From positions 1 through 53,967 of the forward strand of contig CAZKBT010000017.1 in NCBI GenBank assembly GCA_964551305.1: a stretch of 53,967 nt of DNA, written 5' to 3'. Shown here one piece after another: positions 49,858-53,967 of this stretch. The position numbers and the translations under genes were made by a program. This DNA comes from JBAZDC01 sp041654595 (lineage in GTDB: Bacteria > Pseudomonadota > Gammaproteobacteria > Burkholderiales > Burkholderiaceae_B). The notes below the pieces were generated by a model. The model did not search any database, was not told where the DNA came from, and was given only the letters and a program-made list of their open reading frames with translations. The stretch's first letter is position 1; each line of letters opens with the position of its first letter.

Positions 49858-51246
49858 ATGGTCATGCGATTCAGCATTTTTTTGAAATTGCTCCTGGCGA
49901 TACTGGTTACCTGCATGGTCGTGGCCATGGCAATGGGCATCGCCGTGCGTTTCAGCTTCGAGCGCGGCTTTACCGATTACATAAAGGAACGCGAGGCGCA
50001 GCGCCTGGAAACCCTTGCGTCCATTCTGGAAGGCGACTATGAGCAGCATGGCGGCTGGGACTTTCTGCGCGACGATACCTCGCGCTGGTGGCGCATTGCG
50101 CGTTCGGCCCATGCGGCGGGCAGCGGCGGCGCGCCTGCCGGGCCGATGCCGCGCACGGTGCTGCTCGATGAGCGGGGGGCGACCGTGGTCGGCCGGCCTT
50201 TGCAGCAAAGCCATGACGTCCAGCGTTATCCCTTGAAGGTCGACGGCAGGATCGTCGGCTGGCTGGCCACACCCAAATGGCGCCAGATGCCCATCGATGA
50301 CGTTGCCGACCGGCGCTTCCAGAGCCAGCAGTTGCAGGCGACATGGTCCATCGTGGGACTGTCGGTGATGATCGCCGCGCTCGTCAGTTTCCTGTTGGCG
50401 CGGGTGCTTTTGTCGCCGGTAAGGCGCATTGCCCGCGCCACGCATCGCCTGGCGGCGGGCGATTATGCCACCAGGGTGTCGGTCAAGGCGCGAGACGAAT
50501 TGGGCCTGCTCGCCGATGATTTCAATCGGCTTGCCTATGCCCTGGAAAAGAACGAGGCCTTGCGTCGCGGCCTGACGGCGGATATTTCCCACGAGCTGCG
50601 CACCCCCTTGGCCATACTGCGCGGCGAAATCGAGGCCTTGCAGGACGGCTTGAGGCAGCCGACGCCGGAGACGCTGGCGTCCTTGCAGCACGAGGTTCAT
50701 TTGTTGAACAAGCTCATCGACGATTTGTACGAATTGTCCTTGGCCGACGTGGGCGCGCTCAGCTACCGCATGGGCGCCGTGGACGTCGGCGAGCTCGCGC
50801 GGCGCGCCATGGAAGGATTCAGCGCGCGCTTCGAACGGGCGGGCTTGGCGGTCGCGGTGGACGTGTCCGGGCCGGCCGTGATCCAGGGCGACGAGCTTCG
50901 CTTGACGCAGCTGATGAATAACCTTCTGCAGAACAGCTTGAACTACACGGACGACCCGGGCGCCGTGAATCTGTCGGTCAAGACGGAACGGGATCGGGCC
51001 GTCGTCATCCTCGAAGACAGCGCCCCGGGCGTGCCGGAAAACCTGCATGAGCGTTTGTTCGAAAGACTATTCCGCGTGGACGGCTCGCGCCGCAGGGCAA
51101 GCGGCGGCGCCGGCCTGGGGCTGGCGATCTGCCAGCGCATCGTGCAAGCCCATGGCGGCGAGATCCAGGCATCCCCGTCCAGCCTGGGCGGCCTGCGCAT
51201 CACCATTACCTTTGCATTCCAAAAGGCGAGCGGTTCCTATGAGTAA
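49858..51246 (+). CDS. baeS: BaeS-like sensor histidine kinase
   Basis: This 462-residue kinase has two membrane helices (about 8-30 and 164-186) around a periplasmic sensor domain, HAMP, HisKA with ADISHELRTPLAILRGE (phosphorylated His) and HATPase (NNLLQNSLNYT, SGGAGLGLAICQRIV). It resembles BaeS, which senses envelope damage and toxic compounds. ATG 49858 is used; ATG 49864 follows. The stop overlaps the regulator start by eight bases. Confidence 0.85.
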   Translation: MVMRFSIFLKLLLAILVTCMVVAMAMGIAVRFSFERGFTDYIKEREAQRLETLASILEGDYEQHGGWDFLRDDTSRWWRIARSAHAAGSGGAPAGPMPRTVLLDERGATVVGRPLQQSHDVQRYPLKVDGRIVGWLATPKWRQMPIDDVADRRFQSQQLQATWSIVGLSVMIAALVSFLLARVLLSPVRRIARATHRLAAGDYATRVSVKARDELGLLADDFNRLAYALEKNEALRRGLTADISHELRTPLAILRGEIEALQDGLRQPTPETLASLQHEVHLLNKLIDDLYELSLADVGALSYRMGAVDVGELARRAMEGFSARFERAGLAVAVDVSGPAVIQGDELRLTQLMNNLLQNSLNYTDDPGAVNLSVKTERDRAVVILEDSAPGVPENLHERLFERLFRVDGSRRRASGGAGLGLAICQRIVQAHGGEIQASPSSLGGLRITITFAFQKASGSYE

Positions 51247-51952
51247 ACGAATTCTGGTGGTCGAAGACGAACCCAAGCTGGCGCAGTTGTTGAGCATGTA
51301 CCTGGAATCCGCTGGTTTCCAGGCCTTGTGCCAGGATGATGGCGAACGCGTGATCGACACCGTGGGCCAGTGGACGCCGGATCTCGTGCTGCTCGATCTC
51401 ATGCTGCCGGGCCGGGACGGGCTGGACATCTGCCGTGAATTGCGCGCTTCGTCGGCCATACCCATCGTGATCGTGACCGCGCGGGTCGAGGAGGTCGACA
51501 GGCTGATCGGGCTGGAGCTGGGAGCCGACGACTATATCTGCAAGCCCTTCAGTCCGCGCGAAGTCGTCGCCCGGGTCAGGGCCGTCCTGCGCCGCGCCGC
51601 CGCGCAACCCGCGTCGCCGACGGCGGCGGACGGCGGCCTGATGGTCGACGAAAGCGCCTACCTGGCCAAGCTCGACGGGATCGCGTTGGATCTGACGCCG
51701 GTGGAATTCCGCTTGCTGGCCCTGCTGGCATCGTCCCCCGGCACGATCTTTTCCCGGGACCGCGTCTTGAGCCGCCTGTATGACGATCACCGCGTGGTAA
51801 CGGACAGGACGGTCGACAGCCACGTCAAGAACCTGCGCCGTAAACTGCAGGCAATCAGGCCGGACCGGGATTTGATTAAGTCAGTATATGGCGTGGGATA
51901 TCGCCTGGACCTGACGGCAGAGCCTGTTTCGGAGGCGCAAGCAGCTTCATGA
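51239..51952 (+). CDS. baeR: BaeR-like response regulator
   Basis: This 237-residue OmpR-family regulator has a receiver domain with the phosphorylated Asp in LVLLDLMLPGRDGLD and KPFSPREVVARV, and a C-terminal winged helix (VTDRTVDSHVKNLRRKL). It is coded with the BaeS-like kinase and upstream of spy- and mac-like genes, its probable targets. ATG 51239 overlaps the kinase stop by eight bases; the upstream frame from 51047 is inside the kinase gene in another phase. Confidence 0.86.
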   Translation: MSKRILVVEDEPKLAQLLSMYLESAGFQALCQDDGERVIDTVGQWTPDLVLLDLMLPGRDGLDICRELRASSAIPIVIVTARVEEVDRLIGLELGADDYICKPFSPREVVARVRAVLRRAAAQPASPTAADGGLMVDESAYLAKLDGIALDLTPVEFRLLALLASSPGTIFSRDRVLSRLYDDHRVVTDRTVDSHVKNLRRKLQAIRPDRDLIKSVYGVGYRLDLTAEPVSEAQAAS

Positions 51953-52077
51953 TTTCTCCATAATTCCCTCAAATTTTCGCCGCATTGTCCCGTTAATCTG
52001 TCAGTACTGCCGCTGGATCGGCATGCCGCCATTCCAGGCGCTGCGTTCCGGCAGCTTCACGACAGGAGATATCCGCC

Positions 52078-52644
52078 ATGTTCAAGAAAACCGCTGTTTC
52101 CTACACGCTTGCCGCCATGACCGCGCTGGGCGCCGTCTCGGCTTCGTCCTTCGCCCATGCGCAGACCGCCGCCGCGCAGGTACCGGCCATGGCCGTCCTG
52201 GCGCATGCGGACGTGGCCAAGGCTCCAGGGCACGTTCACGCTCGCCATTCCGGACATGATCAAGGTCCGCGTGCCGGCATGCATGGCCGCCACCACGGCA
52301 AGGCCTGGCGGGACCTGAACCTGACCGAGGCCCAGCGCGACGAGTTCTTTCGCATTCGCCACGACCAGGCGCCCGCGCTGCGTCAACAATTCAAGCAAGT
52401 CCGCGAGGCCAAGCGCAAGGTGGCGGAACTGACACGGGCCGACAAATTCGACGAGGATGCGGCCGCCAAGGCCACGGCCGAGTTGGGCAAGGCCCAGGCC
52501 CAGGTCGCATTGACGCATGCCCGCTCTCGCGCGCAGATGATGGCGGTGTTGACGCCGGAACAGCGCGATCAGTTGAACAAGAAGAAAGCCGAGCGCGGCA
52601 TGTCGCGCAAAGCTCCCGCCAAGGCGGCCACTCCTCGATCCTGA
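52078..52644 (+). CDS. Spy/CpxP-like periplasmic chaperone
   Basis: This 188-residue exported protein has a Sec signal (ALGAVSASSFAHAQT cut near 28) and the LTxxQ motifs LNLTEAQRDEFF and VLTPEQRDQLNKK of the Spy/CpxP family, ATP-free chaperones that protect envelope proteins. His-rich sequence (HARHSGHDQ, HGRHHGK) may bind metals. AGGAG precedes ATG 52078. Spy is a known BaeR target in E. coli, which suits its place here. Confidence 0.85.
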   Translation: MFKKTAVSYTLAAMTALGAVSASSFAHAQTAAAQVPAMAVLAHADVAKAPGHVHARHSGHDQGPRAGMHGRHHGKAWRDLNLTEAQRDEFFRIRHDQAPALRQQFKQVREAKRKVAELTRADKFDEDAAAKATAELGKAQAQVALTHARSRAQMMAVLTPEQRDQLNKKKAERGMSRKAPAKAATPRS

Positions 52645-52647
52645 TAT

Positions 52648-53844
52648 ATGAATCCGCGCCGCAGCAAGCTTTTTTGGTCGATCGTCATTCTGCTGGGGCT
52701 GGCGGGCGGGGGCTGGGCGGCGTTGCGCGCCTGGTCCGCGCCGGCCACGCCGCAATACGCGACGACGCCCGCGGTCATAGGCGATGTCGAGGATACCGTC
52801 CTGGCCACCGGGGTCATCCAGGCGTTGACGCAAGTCAACGTCGGCGCCCAGGTATCGGGGCAGTTGAAGAACCTGCACGTCGCGCTGGGCGATCGCGTCA
52901 CGCAAGGCCAGGTCGTCGCCGAAATCGATTCGTTGCCGCAGCAAAACGCGCTGCGCAACGCCGAAGCCTCGCTTGCCGTGGCGCGTGCCAAGAAGCAGGC
53001 TTTCCAGGCTTCGCTGAAACAGGCGCAATTGAACTACACCCGCCAGAAGCGTCTGCACGATCAGGACGCGGGCTCGCGCCAGGACCTGGAGGCGGCGGAA
53101 GCGGCGCTGAACACGCTGCGCGCGGACATCGTCGCCCAGGATGCGCAGATCCTGCAGGCCGAGGTCGCGGTCGATACGGCCCGGCTCAATCTCGATTACA
53201 CGCGCATCACGTCACCCATCGACGGGGTCGTGGTCGCCGTGGTCACCAAGCAGGGCCAGACCGTCAACGCCAATCAGCAGGCGCCGACCTTGATCAAGGT
53301 CGCGCAGCTCGATACGCTGAGTATCAAGGCCGAAATCTCCGAGGCCGACGTGATCCGGGTCAAGGCGGGGCAGGCCGTTTACTTTACGGTGCTGGGCGAA
53401 CCGGGCAAGCGCCGTCGCGCCGTGCTGCGCGAGGTCGAGCCGGCGCCCGCCTCCATACAGAACGAGGATTCCGTGACGTCGAGCGCGGCGGCATCCTCCA
53501 CGAGCGCGATTTACTACAACGGGCGCTTCGACGTGCCCAACGAGGACGGAAAGCTGCGGATATCGATGACGGCGCAGGTCTATATCGTGCTGGACGAGGC
53601 CAAGGGCGTCGTGACCGTTCCCTCTTCGGCCTTGCACGAGTCCGGGCCGCGCGCCAGCGTTCGCGTGCTGGGCGATGACGGACAAGTGCGCGAGCGGGAG
53701 GTGAAGGTCGGATTGAACAACAGGGTCGCCGCGCAGATCATCGAAGGCCTCGAGGCCGGCGAGCAGGTCGTGCTGGGTGAAACCGGCGCCGGCCAGGCCC
53801 CCACGGGCCGGTCGCCGCGGCGCGGCCCCACCATGAGACTCTGA
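52648..53844 (+). CDS. macA: MacA-like efflux periplasmic adaptor
   Basis: This 398-residue membrane-fusion protein links an inner-membrane transporter to an outer-membrane channel. It has an N-terminal anchor (LFWSIVILLGLAGGGWAAL), a biotinyl-lipoyl half (VNVGAQVSGQLKNLHVALGD), a coiled-coil hairpin (about 105-165), the second lipoyl half (YTRITSPIDGVVVAV) and beta-barrel/membrane-proximal domains. It matches MacA in length and is followed by a MacB-like gene. It starts three bases after the Spy-like stop. Confidence 0.88.
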   Translation: MNPRRSKLFWSIVILLGLAGGGWAALRAWSAPATPQYATTPAVIGDVEDTVLATGVIQALTQVNVGAQVSGQLKNLHVALGDRVTQGQVVAEIDSLPQQNALRNAEASLAVARAKKQAFQASLKQAQLNYTRQKRLHDQDAGSRQDLEAAEAALNTLRADIVAQDAQILQAEVAVDTARLNLDYTRITSPIDGVVVAVVTKQGQTVNANQQAPTLIKVAQLDTLSIKAEISEADVIRVKAGQAVYFTVLGEPGKRRRAVLREVEPAPASIQNEDSVTSSAAASSTSAIYYNGRFDVPNEDGKLRISMTAQVYIVLDEAKGVVTVPSSALHESGPRASVRVLGDDGQVREREVKVGLNNRVAAQIIEGLEAGEQVVLGETGAGQAPTGRSPRRGPTMRL

Positions 53845-53845
53845 C

Positions 53846-53967
53846 ATGGCGGCGTCCTTGCTGTCCCTGCGGGGCGTGACGCGTGTGTATGGCCAGGGCC
53901 CCCAGGCCGCCGTCGTGCTCAAGGGCGTCGACCTGTCGCTCGGGCGCGGCGAGGTGGTGGCGCTGAT
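53846..53967 (+). CDS. macB: MacB-like ABC transporter, N-terminal fragment
   Basis: Only the first 40 codons are in the window: SLLSLRGVTRVYGQGPQAAV and VLKGVDLSLGRGEVVALI, the start of the LolD/MacB ATPase domain before its Walker A. The gene is cut by the window end, not broken. ATG 53846 lies one base after the MacA stop codon, typical of macAB. It would complete a tripartite pump for macrolides or other amphipathic compounds. Confidence 0.82.
   Translation, partial: MAASLLSLRGVTRVYGQGPQAAVVLKGVDLSLGRGEVVAL

Noticed and set aside
49828..51048. 406-codon leftward frame opposite the sensor kinase
   Set aside because: The plus strand has complete HAMP, HisKA and HATPase motifs; the reverse frame is His/Arg-rich shadow.

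Overview
The window joins the right-hand ~31.6 kb of a long-tailed (siphovirus-type) prophage to ~22 kb of host chromosome. The host looks like a high-GC betaproteobacterium of the Alcaligenaceae, most likely Bordetella or a close relative such as Achromobacter. This rests on gene style, GC-rich codon use, a CTGT-N8-ACAG LexA box, a glycine-rich serine-protease lipoprotein and a DUF3325-like membrane protein; it is an inference, not a database match.

Prophage (1-31643). The left end and the integrase lie outside the window. A leftward unit (3059 to 182) runs from a CI-like repressor through two small membrane proteins to a large OLD-like ATPase/TOPRIM protein and ends at a terminator. Rightward early genes follow: Cro/YdaS-like, CII-like, DUF1367, Ref-type HNH nuclease, O-like and P-like replication proteins (a 24-nt palindrome and an A-rich tract inside the O-like gene mark a candidate origin), RusA, tiny ORFs and a Q/ArpU-like late regulator. 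A promoter-plus-terminator arrangement (8514-8602), like lambda pR'/tR', comes next. The late block holds terminase, portal, head morphogenesis, DUF2213 protease/scaffold, decoration, capsid, connectors, tail tube, chaperone, tape measure, tail tip, J-like protein, SGNH-bearing fibre, holin, SAR endolysin and nested Rz/Rz1. Likely morons interrupt it: two leftward small genes (8605-9151, one with a Cas2-like fold), a leftward gene in the tail cluster (19246-19884) and a lipoprotein (20538-21152). A last leftward gene has a near-consensus LexA box. The right boundary is a 49-nt 3' fragment of tRNA-Lys(CTT), read as attR.

Host chromosome (31644-53967). First come a secreted subtilisin/P-domain lipoprotein, a membrane diguanylate cyclase and a methyltransferase. 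A leftward operon follows (RidA, substrate-binding protein, ABC ATPase, two permeases, FAH-family enzyme, MmyB-like regulator), divergent from an MFS transporter across a large perfect inverted repeat. Together they look like an uptake and catabolic unit for an unidentified organic acid. Next are an EamA exporter, aquaporin Z, small TPR, lipoprotein and SUI1/YciH genes, a methyltransferase, a DUF3820 protein, an M48 metalloprotease lipoprotein and a DUF3325-like protein behind a Fur-like site. The window ends in an envelope-stress and efflux cluster: BaeS-like kinase, BaeR-like regulator, Spy-like chaperone, MacA-like adaptor and the first codons of a MacB-like ATPase, cut by the window edge.
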